A stretch of DNA of 64,000 nt from Apodospora peruviana (Eukaryota; Ascomycota; Sordariomycetes; Sordariales; Lasiosphaeriaceae): the NCBI GenBank assembly GCA_033439685.1, contig JAUEDM010000001.1, positions 7,130,001 through 7,194,000 of the forward strand, read 5' to 3'. Numbering within the stretch: position 1 is the stretch's first letter; every line of letters begins with the position of its first letter. The notes under the pieces were generated by a model. It was not told where the DNA came from. It made no database searches and saw nothing but the letters and a program-made list of their open reading frames with translations. The position numbers and the translations under genes are program-made. Positions 11,234 to 23,930 of the stretch are shown here, in pieces.

Positions 11234-11615
11234 ATATGTACATTTGACTTTGCGATTTTCCCTTCTTTTCTGTTTCAATGATCAGCGGTTGGTGGTTTAT
11301 GATTGGCGTGTGGGTTTTGTTTTCTTTGGATAAGTGTGAAAGGGTATTGTTTAGGTATAGCTAAAGAGCATTTGATAAATCAAAGGTACAATAGATGCAT
11401 CTGCGCTGCTCATCGATTCACAGAAGTCAAATTGCGCGATTGATCCCATATCGAATACAACTTGAAGATACATTACAGAGTAGAACTAGTACAACTACAC
11501 CCTCCAGAACTAGATCCGACACAACTGCCTAACTGCCTCGTTATGCAGACAGTCACGTTGGTCTACTCCAACAAACTCCCTGTTATGACTATTCATCCCG
11601 TGCTTAGATCTGTGG
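11234..11615. other. Convergent 3' region VPS34/MTC5
   Basis: Short spacer between two converging genes, AT-rich in its first half. It presumably holds both 3' UTRs. No gene is seen. Confidence 0.5.
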
Positions 11616-11846
11616 CTAACTCCCTCCACCAGTCTTCCAAACCCCAACACCACCAGACTTCCTCCTCGACGCGCTCGGCCGCCCCGCTGATTCCCCAAGC
11701 GACTTCTTAAGCCGATTCCCCAAGCTCAGCCTGGCCGCCGAGATGGGCTCGTCGCCTCCCCAGGGCGGCGGTTTCAACGTCGATCCGAATCCTGTGCCCG
11801 CCCCTTTTCCTACTCGCGAAGACGACAAGGACACGCCGGATGATGA

Positions 11847-11878
<32 letters not shown>

Positions 11879-14800
11879 ACCCACCACCGGCATGATGCAT
11901 GGACGGGATCCCTTGGCTCGACGCTACACTCTCCCAGTCATTATCGTCGTCATGGTGATCATGACCACTGACAAAAGGAGGAGAAGTGATCTTTATGGTT
12001 GTGGCCGCCCTCCTCCCGAGACCACTGATCTTGCGATCACTTTCGTATCCACCAGTAAGCGTAGGGTCATCGTCGTCGTCATAATCAGTATATTTGCCTA
12101 GATTCGTCGGCACGGACCTACGTCTCGGACGGGATGACTTGACCGACAACCGCCTTCCACCGCTGTTGACGTTCTTGTCCATGAAAGAAGCGGCAGCGCT
12201 GGCGTTCATCGCTACGGCCGCCCGCAAGGCCGGCCAGCTCTCCACCTGCCCATTATTTGCCTCCTCGACGCAGTTGCACTCATCGCCCGCAGGACACTCG
12301 ACCTCGCCCATGGCGTGCCACTCGTCGAGACAAGCCTCGTGCGAGGCGCAGCCGCAGCCCAGACATGGCGGGTACAACGCGTCGATGGGCTCGCAGCAGT
12401 AAACGCACCGCAGCTGCATCTGAGGTGATTTGTTATGCGGTTGGCAGCGGTGGCAGGTACCCACGGCGCCACCAATCAGACCGTTGGTTGCGCGACTGTA
12501 CTCGACCGGGTCGAGCTGCGTCTCGTGGATGCGGCATATGCCGGTGACGTCGAGACCGCGTCCTGACGCCAACAGGGCCTGCAGCTGCTCCTTGCGGCCG
12601 GCGAACTGGACGGTTGGCGACGTCGTGCCCGTCACTGTGGTCTGGCTGTTGGTAGCGCTATCGCCCGGCACGTACCCGCCGTCGTGGTCTGTGGTGCTGG
12701 CTGCGTAGGCGGATGTGGAGTCGCTGTCTTCCTTCAGGATATTGAACTTCATTATCTCTAATCGTGACAGCGGCTGACCCCACATTTGAAGGATCTCAGC
12801 ATAGGCATAACGGTAGTTGGAGTAGACACTGTTTCGGCTCGAGTCGAGAAGGGAAGTTGGCATCCAACCGTCATCATCGAACAGACCCTGGTTTTCAGGA
12901 ACACAAGAGACCGCGACAGGAACCATGGAAAACAACTCGTCTCTCCGGTACTCATCGTCATCTAGCGAGGTCCGTGTCGTCCCGGGCGTCGTTTCGGATG
13001 GCGCGCCAAAGATGGCCGAGGCACCCCATGTTATGGCACTCGGAGTGAGGTTGCTCAGAATGGTTTCTGCGGGGCTCAGTCGCTTCCTTGGAGGGTCAGG
13101 AGGGGACCCGGAAACCATGCCAGCGAGGGTTCGAGGAAGGCTCGCAGCAAATGCGGCGGCGACGGTCGAGTTGGACCGATGAAAGAACCTATTGTTGGGA
13201 GAAGTGGATAGACTCTGGGTCTGGTCGACCTCTCGCCCATGCTCTCGACCGGATTTTGGGGGTGTCTCTCCGCACGAGTACGAATTCGACACAGCAGGGT
13301 CGAGGATTCCTATTATTTCGTCTGAGCCCAGCGAATCCGAATACATAATGGGAGTGTGAGCTGTCCTAGGGGTCGTGATGGCGGAACTAGCCTGGCTCCT
13401 GTAGTTGATACTCCACAAGTCTGGATCGGTGGGAAAATACTCCAAAGAGAATGACGGAGCCTTCATTGGAAGTGGCGTCTGCGGTTGAGTGAGGTGTGAT
13501 TCTACATATGCCACACTATTCTCGGTGGACGAGTCACCAAATATACACGTTAGCATTGCCAACATCTGGACGTCAGCGAGCCTTTCAAAGTAGTCGAGGA
13601 GATCGTTGATCAATTCTTGAGCAAGAGGATGATAGCCCCATCTGACCCTGCCGGCCAGGCTGGTAGGGTTTGGATTGTTATTCCGCTGCTCGTCATCGTC
13701 TCGCGCGCGCGCCACGGCGTCCTTGGCAATGACAAGGACCGATTCGCTCCCATAGTTCGGCTGGTGAAGCTCCAGTGGAACATCCTTTCGTAGGAGCAAA
13801 GCGGCGTAATTCCATACATGAACCAGGTCGGGATAGCCGTATTTCTCGGCAACCATAGCATTATGAGTGCATACATCTGCACCGTCCCCAAAGATAGCAT
13901 ATTCTTGGGCAAATTGCTTCTTTGCCGGCAGCTCGCCCCGAAGATCGTGGATTGAGATGATATTCTTGGGCTTGCCTGTCTTCTTCCGACTCACGCCGGT
14001 ACCAGTGCCTGTACCCGACCCGGTACCGGCGCCGATGCCTCCTCCTCCGCTAGAGCGGAGAGATTCGTCGGCGCTCCATGTCTTTCTGAAGTGGCGCCCG
14101 GGTTGGTACCATAGATTGATCTTGTGCATGGTCGTAGGTTCAGAGTCGGTCGACGAGGTAGACTCCGAATCGTCTGATTCGCCAGACTGGTCATCAGTTG
14201 CTGATGTTTCGTCGTTGTACCTTTGTTTGGGTGGTGGTGAGTCGCGAGCGAGGCGCCCAAACCCAGCAAAGGTGGGTTCTCCTTTTGGCCGTTCACGAAG
14301 AGTACCGGCATCCGGGTTGGAGTTCGCGAATAAGGCACGTGCCTTTACCTCTTTTGTTGGGAAGAAGCATACCAGTCTACCATCGTTGGTGAACCTTGCA
14401 CCACAGTACCCGGGGATAGGTGCTGCGGGACGCTGTGTGGGGGCAAATGTCGCGGTAGGGTCAAGCTCAGTACTTGCTGTCAGCTCCTGTGACATGGAGG
14501 CCGAGCCACCAGTTGGGATGTCGCTTTCATCTTCCTCGCTGGAGCTCTCGTCCGCCAGCGCATCCAGATCATCGTCGAGGTCGCGAACATTCTTAAAGAA
14601 GGTCGTGCTATTCTCGAGATCAACTTCGCCAAGCAAATACGTGAAAGCAACATCGAGGCAGTTCTTCTTCCTGTGGAGAAACTCATTCGCAAGTTGGTGT
14701 AGCTCATTCTCGATCTTTTTGTGGGTCTCCTCTGGCATGAAAGAAGACTTCTCAACGAGGAACTTGGGACTTTTGCTTTGGGGATAGCTGGTTGGTATGT

Positions 14801-16427
14801 CAACCTTGACCTTGATGAATATCGTGTCTCCATTGACTCCCCATGGCCCTTTCAGGGAGGCGCTTAAGGTGAGGGCGTCCATGTCTATATTCTCCCACTT
14901 CACATTCGGAAGTTGGTTGCTGATGCGGAGAAACTCGTCTTGTATGGATTCGGGCTCTCCCCAGCCATCGTGAAAGCCATGGCTGAACATGCCGGAATCC
15001 TTAGACCCGGATCGATCTGGAAGATCCGAGCCTGATTTTCTTTTCGTCATGCTGATGCCCTTCATCCATCCAATCTGGAGCTGGCTCTTGTCCACCTCCG
15101 TGTTGGAGCTCATTTTGGCCTTCATTGAAGTACCTCGCCAGGTTGGGCCAACCCGAGGGAGACACGAGTGCAAGCCTACACTCAAAGCACTGCGGCGGTA
15201 CTGTCCACCGCTGCCAGGTCGTGGGTCACTCATCGTCGCGCTCCTTCGGTCATGGTGCACGGTGTCATCAACGGTACGGAACGTCTTGTATGTCGCACCT
15301 TTTCGAGTGATGTTCAGGTTCTTCCTCAGGGGAGTTCCCCGAACATAGCCGACGGATTCCAGCAACTTTGGTTCCACTTTCTGAAGCCGAAGTTCGTTGT
15401 CCTCGCCCCACGAGACCAGCTGGAATTCGCGGTTATCCAAACCGTCGTTATCGACACCACCACGGCTTCTCCAAAGAAATTCCTTTACTTTGTGTTTACC
15501 GTGACCCGGAAAAACAGCGACAGGGTCGGTGGCTCCATCAACCGGGACATGGGGAGTCGAACGACGATCGTACAGGTAGAGGTTTCCTGGCTCATTCTGG
15601 GGCATAGCAAGCAGCCCCCATCCAAACGGACTGTGTCTTGCCCGCCAAACGGGGAAGTCGGTACGAATAACTCGCTCTGGAACCTCGTCCCCGCTGCCAT
15701 AATCCCAGAATTTGATGCTCTTATCCAAGGAACACGTAACCAAGCCAGTGGATCTTGTGCGGTTCCAGTCAACGCCATATATCTTGGAAGTGTGGGCACT
15801 TATGGTCCTGAGAGGCTCCGCAGTTTTCCGATCGTCCCAAATATGAAGCCAACGATCATGTGAGGAGGCAAGGATATGGGAGTCCTGGCGATTGTACTTG
15901 ACCTGGGTGGCACCAGCGAACCAGTCACAAAATGCCAATGCGGGTTGTCTCGGTCTTCGGAGGTCCCAACAGTTGACATATCCGTCCACAGCACAGGTAG
16001 CCAAGAGATCCGGATGGTGAGCGGAAAAGTTTATGTCGGTAATGGCCCTGGTGTGGGCCTGGAGTGAGTGCTCGATGGCCCCGGATGACGAATCGTCTCT
16101 CAGGTTGAGGTTCCAAACCAAGCATCGATGGTTGGCGGTGGATGCGACCCAGTAGTCGCGGGCAGCGAAAGGGGACCATTGGACGTCGACGACGAGCCAT
16201 GGAAGCCCATGACTGCTCAGTCTACGGGGAGGGCTCCATGGTGAGTCCAGATCAATGATGGCAAGGCCGTCAGGAGATGCGAGAGCAACATCTCTCCCGG
16301 AAGGGGAGATGGTTGCTGACCCAACCAGGCCATCGACGTGGATGGTTCCATCAGCATCGAAAGTCTCGCTATCGAAAGCCGATTTGATCGCCTTGGCCTT
16401 TTTCGGAGGGTCGAATGCTGAAGGCAT
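11616..16427 (-). CDS. mtc5: WDR59/Mtc5 (Sea3)-type subunit of the SEA/GATOR2 complex
   Basis: One open frame of 1603 residues from ATG 16427. Residues about 35-370 form a WD40 propeller (HTRAITDINFSAHHPDLLAT, YVNCWDLRRP, HTSKIYGVDWNRTRSTGLVT, SIKFWDY). An RWD domain lies near 480-600 (EDEFLRIS-like start, PNVKWENIDMDALTLSASL, then HQLANEFLHRKKNCLDVAF). A long Ser/Thr/acidic linker follows, then a conserved block (YAEILQMWGQPLSRLEIMKF) and a C-terminal Cys/His zinc module (CVYCCEPIDALYPPCLGCGC, CASHEACLDEW). WD40 plus RWD plus C-terminal RING-like zinc is the layout of WDR59/Mtc5, a vacuolar SEA-complex subunit that relieves SEACIT/GATOR1 inhibition of TORC1. WDR24/Rtc1 is less likely because of the RWD domain. 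The tail has a 10-Ala run from GCC repeats. No intron is needed. Confidence 0.88.
11843..11880. repeat. GCC trinucleotide run encoding polyalanine in MTC5
   Basis: A near-perfect run of GCC units read on the minus strand as an alanine tract in the disordered tail of the WDR59-like protein. Replication slippage here should give length polymorphism. Confidence 0.7.
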
Positions 16428-17214
16428 GGTAGGCGTGGACGTGTGGTGGTTGGTCAGGTGAGATCAGGGGGGTCAGGCATTGTGAGACCCTCAGAGAGCT
16501 GATGCTCATCTCACGCCAACGCTGAAGCAGCTGTTCAAGTTGCTTTCTAGCGAGCCATGAGATGAAAGTTGAATATGGTAAATAGCCCGAAAACTAAACA
16601 ATCCAGATTGATGGCACTCACTCGGCGACCCTTGCGACTTTAAGTTTGGGGTGGATAATGAGGATGTCAAGGACAACCCTGGGGGGGCAGTTGAACTGAA
16701 TGCATCTTCAAGCTTGGCGCGTTTTCGAGAACTCTTCTCCAGGTTTGCCAAGCCTGCCCTGCTTGCCAAGCAATGAAAGACACCCCAGGCCCACTGTAGT
16801 CATCAGGCTCGGTCCGTGCGCTTATCGTGTCACCCGTCAAGCACATCCCACTTTTGATTGTTTCTACTCCAGACTGACCGTGACTCTGACCACTCCTTAG
16901 ACCAACCGACGCCATCTCGAAGTTGCCGACTCTTTCTGAGGAAATATCGAACATCTCGCTAACAACACACACGCCGTACACCCCACCTTGAACGGGGTCT
17001 ATTCTATTTACGCGGCGTCATCCCTAGCTTTCTGTATCCCGCTGTCCAGGTTCTACCCCGTACCCCTCCTTTCAGGCTTTCAGCCTCGTCAAGGACCGAC
17101 GCATCGTTCCCCAGCTCGAGCACGAACGAACCCCAGGTTGCCGCACTTGGGTCTTGTCGCTATTTCTCTGTCGCTCTCGTGTCAGACGTTGCCGTCGCTT
17201 TAGTATTGCTCACC
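16428..17214. promoter_or_regulatory. Bidirectional promoter MTC5/UBC13
   Basis: 787 bp between divergent ATGs. The right half is pyrimidine-rich, as expected for the UBC13 5' leader. A 71-codon open frame (16988-17203) sits in this leader. I see no evidence that it is a gene, though it could act as an upstream ORF. Confidence 0.45.
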
Positions 17215-17881
17215 ATGGCGCTCCCAAAGCGAATTCTGAAGGAGACTCAGCGGTTGATGGCCGAACCGTACGCATGACTTTACCTTTAGGGCTCCATGAC
17301 AAATCCCCTGCTAACCTGCCTGTATCGTGACAGAGTCCCCGGCATCAGCGCGATTCCCCATTCCGATAACGCCCGGTACTTTGATGTCGAAATCCACGGC
17401 CCCTCACAGTCGCCTTACGAAGGTCTGCTCCCTTTCGTCTCGCCTGGTCCCTAGCCCCCCGTAGACTAGCGGTGCTAATATCTCCACCGAGACAGGCGGT
17501 ATCTTCAAGCTCGAGCTGTTCTTACCCGACGATTATCCCATGACCCCGCCCAAGATTCGTTTTCTGACCAAGATATTCCACCCCAATGTCGATAAGCTGG
17601 GCCGCATCTGCTTAGATGTATTGAAGAGTGAGTTGTTCCCCGGTTGTGAAGTGGTCGCCGCATAGAGTGATAGAAAAGTTTATAATGGTTTCGAACCAAC
17701 AGACAACTGGTCTCCTGCTCTGCAAATCCGAACGATCCTGCTCTCCATCCAGGCTCTTTTAGGGGCACCCAACCCGGATGATCCGCTTGCGCCGGATGTC
17801 GCCAAGAGCTGGAAGGAGGACGAACAAGCCGCAATTGCCACGGCAAGGGAATGGACGCAGAAACATGCTATGCCCAAGTAG
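17215..17881 (+). CDS. ubc13: UBC13, ubiquitin-conjugating enzyme E2 (K63 chains)
   Basis: Four exons: 17215-17267, 17334-17422, 17496-17627 and 17703-17881, giving 150 residues, the usual Ubc13/UBE2N length. With the E2 variant Mms2 it builds K63-linked ubiquitin chains for error-free DNA damage tolerance. The UBC fold is complete: MALPKRILKETQRLMAEP at the N-terminal helix, FLPDDYPMTPPKIRFLTKI, the HPN motif, then active-site Cys in GRICLDVLK, NNWSPALQIRTILLSIQALL and the final helices. The introns are 66, 73 and 75 bp with GTACGC, GTCTGC and GTGAGT donors and AG acceptors. GTCTGC is a weak donor, but it is the only one that keeps the conserved SPYEGGIF. Every join preserves frame. Confidence 0.97.
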
Positions 17882-20273
17882 TTAAACTGGCCACGCAAAG
17901 GAAAAGGGAGAACGCGGGCTTCGGGGAATGCAATGGAAGCCATAGAAATCGACCACGTTTGTTTTAAAGCGGTTCGATCAAGTCATTCATGGAGTTGGGG
18001 AGTACGCGAGGGGGCTCAACCGGGCTTTTATGTCAGCTCACTCGATAAACGAGACTACGCTGAATTTACTGGATATCTAAAGCTATGAAGGAAAGGGCAA
18101 GGATACATTCTGTTACCCTGAACAGACGGGACGGGTCTTCAACGGGATGCTGCTGCTTTGGCAGTTGCGGCAGGTTGGGACAGGTTATTGCTGTACTGTA
18201 TTTACAGGCGATGATGTTGCATGAGATATGGCTTTTGATAGCTGGATGAGCTGGGACTATTTTAGCGACTTTTACTTCAAATCTTTCTCCCAATCCCGTT
18301 GAAGAGCTGGAACTGATTAGTAGGCCGAGTTGTAAGGCTGGCTGGTTGGCTGGCTGGGACAAACCTGAAGCGTGGCTTAGAGCGGAGAACCGCAATGCTC
18401 GAGTTTAGGGTTCGCTGTTTCTTGTTGCATGATCAAGGTATACAAGGATCTTCGCCTTGCCTACCGTTTTGTTCTCTCTCGGGTACCCCTGAATCTTTGG
18501 ATCACTGGCTTGTGTTTTGCGGGTGAAACGGAAGCTCATATAAAACCAGGAAAGGTTAAGTTATGAGCGTTTGGAGATCGCTCGTTTGCCTTTTTCGATG
18601 TAACCTGGGAAGGGGTATAGACATGGTTCTTCACTTTACAGGTCAACATCAGTATTTATATTACGTGTGAGCATGATAAATGGTTGATTCTGTTTTTTTC
18701 ATTTTTCTTTCTGTTTGCTATTTGCCCCCTTACTGGTACATATATGCAGTAGCCCGTAACTGAGCTCCTCAGTAATAAGGTACATGGCAAACCAGAAAAC
18801 AAGACGGGCAAAGGTAGGGCGGAGGACATACATATCGCAGCTGTCTAGATGCCGCCCTTGTATCACAGGTACATATGCTTGTTTTCTGCAAAATGCAACA
18901 CCGGCAGCTGGACAGCAGCCAATAAGGGCCAGTAACAGGCAAGCTGCATTGGCGCATTGGGCTTCTTCTGACCGATCAGTGAGAGTGGAGAGGAGACCGC
19001 CGTGAAACCAGACCAAAGAGATACAAGATCGGTTTTGCTGGCCGAGGCAGATCTAGGTGGAGTAACAGACGTACAAACCTAGGTCAGGTTGAAGTGTTCG
19101 CGGGGTGTGCAGACGCCCAGGAAGGAATTAGATATTCGGGGTGAACGAGGTGGCCAACAACGGGGCCTCATCAGCGGTAGTAGGTAGAAAGTGTCGCACT
19201 CTGGCTCCATGTGACCTCTATCGAGGTCGACCAAGCGGTCGGGTAGGCTGGATGAAAGTACCTAGAGGATGCCCCCCCCGGGCTTGCTGCGACCATCCTC
19301 TTTGACGTGACCCGTCTGGCTTGTAACCGAAAACAAGCCCAGATGAAAAAGAATACAACTCCATTCAATGCATCTATTCTTCCTGACAGAGATATTTCCA
19401 GGGCTACATCACAAGATCTCCAATCTGTGTCATCGGTCCATTCCGTTCATGGACAGTCTGAGGTGAGTGCCTAAACAGTAGCAGTGCCAAGCAGAACTGG
19501 AGATGTTACCTGAGTTGCACGAGGTCAAGGTCCCTGGGCTGCATGAGTCCAGCCCCGCTAGTGCCCCAGCCCGCAGTGGCCCCTGCGCAAACGCTCACTG
19601 TGGCTCTGGCTGCTGCTGCAGGTGTCAGATACCAAAAATCGAAATTTCCATTCCTGGAGGGCGAGCGTTCGTCCTTCCTCTTTGGTGTCCTCCGCTTAGT
19701 CCCCTGCCAAAGTCCCAAAGGTCCCCCTGGGAATCCCCTTCTTTTTCTCCTCCTGACAAACGCGCATCCTTGACCTAATGTCCATGTCCATGGCCCTTCC
19801 GTCAACGGCCGTTGTCATTCCGCAGACCGTACCAAGCCCATTGCCGTCCAATTGACCGTCTTCCCAGTCGGAATATAATCGGGACGTTGCATCCTGCTGC
19901 TGCTCCCTACCATTCCTTACCGCTCCCTACCGCTCCCTGATCTTCTCGGCACCAGCCCCCCGGAGCCCCAAGCCTTCTAGAAGGCTGTCCCAAGCAAGCC
20001 ACCTTGCTCACCGATCCACCGTTTTACTTTCTCAGACCAATTTGCCTTTCTTCTCCTCGGCTTCTAAACCTTCGAGACCACTAGCGGAAGCTTCACTCCC
20101 TAGCTCCTACTTGACCGCGTCACGCTTGCTCGACGCTCCCCATTCTTCGGACGCGACACGCAGCTCGAGAGCTGTGCCTTTCCATGTTCGACTTCGATAT
20201 CCACTCAAGCAGACGCAGCTTGTTCAGACAAGCAATTGATTTTCTATCTCGGTCCGCCACTTACACCGCAATC
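17882..20273. other. Gene-free stretch between UBC13 and the small disordered protein
   Basis: About 2.4 kb. No open frame has coding character and I found no tRNA or 5S pattern. The last 700 bp are C/T-rich with repeated CTCCCTACCG-type units around 19910-19945, which fits a long 5' leader of the downstream gene. A run of C occurs near 19270. Confidence 0.5.
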
Positions 20274-20948
20274 ATGCCGTCGAGGGCCAACTCCACCACG
20301 GTGAAGCCCACGCCCACCGTCAAGCCCACGGGCACTGCCGCCGCCAAGCGCTTCGAGCTTCCTGCACTTGACTTCAACTTCGCCTCGCTGACAGACGGGA
20401 CCGATATCCCCCCACCGCTGCCTTCGCCGGTACAAGAGTCCGTCCCCACGCCGCCCGAGACTCCGAAGGCAGAGGATGGAAAGGCCAACGGCAAGGTCGA
20501 CAATGTCTCACCCAACTCCAACACCTCTAGCATGACACCTGGAGGCACAAAACGACGGGCGGAGGACAACCCGGCATCGCCCACCCTCTCAAGCCGTCAA
20601 GGGAGTATTCGCCGACTGTTCAGCCGAAATATGCTCAACAATGCGTACGCCAATGGCGAGGAGTCGGTAGTGGAAGGTGGACAGGTCCGGCCGCCGAGCC
20701 AGAGCACCCAAGCCAGCATCGCGCCTAAGAAGGCGAAGCGGTCGAGCGGATGGTTCAGTCGGTTACGGAGCAACGACAATTCCGCGAAACTTGCGAAGAC
20801 GCCACTGAGTCCGACGACACCGAAGGAGGCGAAGAAACCGATGGGTCCGCCGCCGCCAATGATCCCCGAGCTGAGCGAACTGAAGTCCAAGCTGGACACC
20901 GAGGACGAAGCGACGTTTGGGAACGATCTATTTAAAGACATAAAATGA
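20274..20948 (+). CDS. Small disordered fungal protein, function unknown
   Basis: 224 residues from ATG 20274 (MPSRANSTTVKPTP). An in-frame ATG at 20184 would add 30 residues, but the added segment is untypical, so I prefer the shorter form. No family is recognised. Composition is Pro/Ser/Thr/Lys-rich and largely disordered. A short hydrophobic motif sits near residues 26-37 (FELPALDFNFASLTDG). The centre has two basic motifs, SIRRLFSRNMLNNAYANG and SSGWFSRLRS, and the end is acidic (LDTEDEATFGNDLFKDIK). The Trp/Phe-basic elements look like short linear motifs for protein or membrane binding, which is inference. No intron. Confidence 0.75.
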   Translation: MPSRANSTTVKPTPTVKPTGTAAAKRFELPALDFNFASLTDGTDIPPPLPSPVQESVPTPPETPKAEDGKANGKVDNVSPNSNTSSMTPGGTKRRAEDNPASPTLSSRQGSIRRLFSRNMLNNAYANGEESVVEGGQVRPPSQSTQASIAPKKAKRSSGWFSRLRSNDNSAKLAKTPLSPTTPKEAKKPMGPPPPMIPELSELKSKLDTEDEATFGNDLFKDIK

Positions 20949-22640
20949 GCACGGGGTGTTATCCGATCTCACAGTCATGACCACTCGGTCTTTTCGGCTG
21001 CGTGATGGAAAAGCGGTTCTAGCGCCTTCATGTCACGTCTGACAAACGAAATTCGCAAGAACGACCATGACTACGTCCGGAACCGATCGAGAGCGGTGGA
21101 GTGGATGGGAGACAGTGGTCTAGAAAGAATGCGGATCAAAAGATACCCTGCTTCGTTGTTTTTTGTTATATTTATACCTTCTTTTTTTGAAGGGCTCGTT
21201 CATTGCACGTGGGAACATCTTTCCCCTTTTTCTTCTGTCTCTTTCTTCTGCTACCATAAAAATGAGAGCGTTTTTATTTCTTTCTTGTCCGTGCAATACC
21301 GCAATGTTTCTCACGTTTATTGTGTTTCTACCTTTGATCTGACATGAGTACTTCACACTATTGCTGTATATGTTTTATTTACTGAGATCGGAGACGATCA
21401 CACTATTTCTTTCCTTTTGACGTACGTACATACAACATAATCAGGGAGGAGGAGGGGGCGAGAGAGTTAGATAGATCCATCGGAGGAGGATAAATGGAGC
21501 TTTTATGACTATCTGCTTTATTGTCACCGCTTGTCGTTTACTATGCTCCGCTAGGGATCCTCGGTGCCGGTGAGACGCACAAGGCAAAAAAAGGGTCAGT
21601 GAGAAAAAAGGATCGAATACGAATTGTTGTTTGAACTTGATATCAAGTGCGTAACGTGACTACTCTAGCAGCCATGGTGTTTGTTGTCGGAGGAACAAGG
21701 TGAACAACACCGTGCCCCTGGCGTGAATCGGGTCGGATTCTCATTCTAACAACCCAATGACGCATAGGTTTATAGGTATTACAAAGTTCATAAAGTAACG
21801 GAACCCATCTCACTTGCTTATCACCTAGGGAAAACGCGGAGGAGGAAGAGAGGGGATTACCGGTAGGCAACGCTGAGGGTCGCATTGTTGCGCTTTGACC
21901 TCGCCTTCATGGTGGGACGGAGACTTATAGTTGACGTGCGCTATATAAAATCCTCTGGTCTTCCTTCAATGGGAATGGCCAGTTAAGTTTGTTGTAATCG
22001 GACCGTACCCGGTGGGAGATGGGAGACACATTGTACATCTGAAGGAAGGACCGTTCTTTTGTGTTCTGTTGCCTGGCAGCAGCAGCAAGCAAAACTCCAA
22101 TCCTTGCAACGAGCCCCGTTGTTCGTAGTAGCAGCTGCAGCTGCTTGGCGGCCCGGCGAGGACTGACCAACCTAATAGGCTGGAACCTCCGCGATTGATT
22201 GGCTTAGTAAGATAAGCTCTTATCGCTATCAGATCTCATTTGGGAGAGCTCTCAGGTAACGTCATCGCTAATAAGTACTGACTTGGTAGCTTTGAACCCT
22301 GAGCTGAAATCCGATTTTTTGACATTTGATTGTGAATATTGAGATCATTGGATATCCCATCAATCCATTGACTTTAACAGTCTATCTATTTACGCATAAT
22401 ATATTATCACGGGTTGTGTCCTTAACCAAGGGAGTCCAAATCCCCGTTACGCCGTCACTCGCGTCGCACGGTGATCCACCTGTCATCAAGCTCCGCCGGT
22501 CCGGTCTAAACAATCTTCCTGGAAAGGGCGATTGAACTTGGTTTAGAGCTGGCAACGAACTTAAAGTCCACCACCTCAAGCCAGTTATTTATCCGGCAGT
22601 GAATTGAAGTCAGAAAGAAGAAGAAAAGATATAAACCAGC
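20949..22640. other. Gene-free stretch before ETR1
   Basis: About 1.7 kb, AT-richer than the coding DNA around it, with T-runs near 21180-21340. It contains no supported gene. It presumably holds the 3' UTR of the disordered protein gene and the ETR1 promoter. Confidence 0.5.
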
Positions 22641-23930
22641 ATGGTGATTGCCCTCGGCCCCCAAGCTGTTGTCAGCCGCCTCGGTGGCAGCGGCACCAGC
22701 GCCGGCCCGGCCCGGACATTACTTTCCACCTCCCGATCAACAACCCTCCGGAAGCTACTACCACTCACAACCATACGCCACAAGTCCGGTCCCTATGGGT
22801 ACACTCAATCCAAAGCCCTCGTCTACTCCAAATTCGGCGACCCCTCGGACGTGCTCTACCTGTACCAGCACTCTATCTCCCCCTCCCTCCCCAAAGGCGC
22901 CGTGCTGCTTCGCACCCTCGCTGCGCCGGTCAACCCGTCCGACGTGAACACAATCCAGGGCACCTACGGAGTGCTACCGAAATTCTCCCCCTTGCTCGGA
23001 ACATCGGAACCGGCCGCCATCCCAGGCAACGAGGGCTGCTTCGAGGTTGTGTCTGTCGGCAGCGGCGTCAGCTCTTTGTCAAAGGGAGACTGGGTGATCC
23101 CCGCCACCAACGGATTGGGTACCTTACGGACGCACGCGCTGGTCGAAAACGCCGACAAGGCGCTTTTCCGGGTGGGCGGTGACAAAGGTCATGAGGGTCT
23201 GACTCCTGTTCAGGTGGCGACGGTGAGCGTCAACCCGTGCAGCGCGTACCGCATGCTGCGCGACTATGTGGATCTCATCAGGCTGTCCGTCGAAGCCGGT
23301 TCAGGCGCCTGGTTCTTGCAGAATGGTGCGAATAGTGGTGTCGGTCGGGCCGCGATCCAGCTGGGCAAGCTGTGGGGCCTGCGCAGCATCAATATTGTTC
23401 GGGAGCGTGACACGCCGGACAAGACGAACGCGCTCAAGAAAGAGTTGACCGACTTGGGGGCTACGGCGGTGATCACTGAAAACGAGTTTCTGGACAGGTC
23501 GTTCGGCGCCCGGCTGAGGGATGAGATTCTCTCCGGTGACAAGAACCAGTCCGTCCGGCTCGCGCTCAACTGCGTGGGTGGCAAGTCGGCTGGCGCGGTG
23601 GTCAGGAGTCTTGGCCCGCGCGGCGTCATGGTTACTTATGGCGGCATGTCGCGCGAGAGGTTCTCGTTTCCTACCGGTCCGCAGATCTTCAAGAGGTTGC
23701 GGTTCGAGGGGTTCTGGTTGAGCGAGTGGAGCAAGGAGAACCCGGCCGAGAAGCGCAGGACCATTGACGAGATCATCGAGTTGATGCGGGACGGCAAGTT
23801 CAAGGAGGCGCCTGTACAGGAGGTCCAGTGGAATTGGGAAACGGAGGAGAAGGTGCTGAAAGAAGCAGTGCAGGGCACTCTTGAGGGGTTCAGGAGTGGG
23901 AAGGGTGTGTTTACGTTCAAGGACACGTAA
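22641..23930 (+). CDS. etr1: Mitochondrial enoyl-thioester reductase (ETR1/MECR)
   Basis: 429 residues, single exon, from ATG 22641. It reduces trans-2-enoyl thioesters with NADPH in the last step of mitochondrial type II fatty-acid synthesis, needed for lipoate and respiration. The first 48 residues are basic, rich in Arg/Ser/Thr and free of acids, consistent with a mitochondrial presequence. The medium-chain reductase body follows. The catalytic Tyr is at about 109 in NTIQGTYGVLP, the family counterpart of the active-site Tyr in Candida Etr1p. The nucleotide-binding loop is NGANSGVGRAAIQ (about 228-240), and GFWLSEW lies near residue 355. No zinc-ligand Cys/His set is present, as expected for this family. 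It converges on the dienelactone-hydrolase gene. Confidence 0.93.
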   Translation: MVIALGPQAVVSRLGGSGTSAGPARTLLSTSRSTTLRKLLPLTTIRHKSGPYGYTQSKALVYSKFGDPSDVLYLYQHSISPSLPKGAVLLRTLAAPVNPSDVNTIQGTYGVLPKFSPLLGTSEPAAIPGNEGCFEVVSVGSGVSSLSKGDWVIPATNGLGTLRTHALVENADKALFRVGGDKGHEGLTPVQVATVSVNPCSAYRMLRDYVDLIRLSVEAGSGAWFLQNGANSGVGRAAIQLGKLWGLRSINIVRERDTPDKTNALKKELTDLGATAVITENEFLDRSFGARLRDEILSGDKNQSVRLALNCVGGKSAGAVVRSLGPRGVMVTYGGMSRERFSFPTGPQIFKRLRFEGFWLSEWSKENPAEKRRTIDEIIELMRDGKFKEAPVQEVQWNWETEEKVLKEAVQGTLEGFRSGKGVFTFKDT

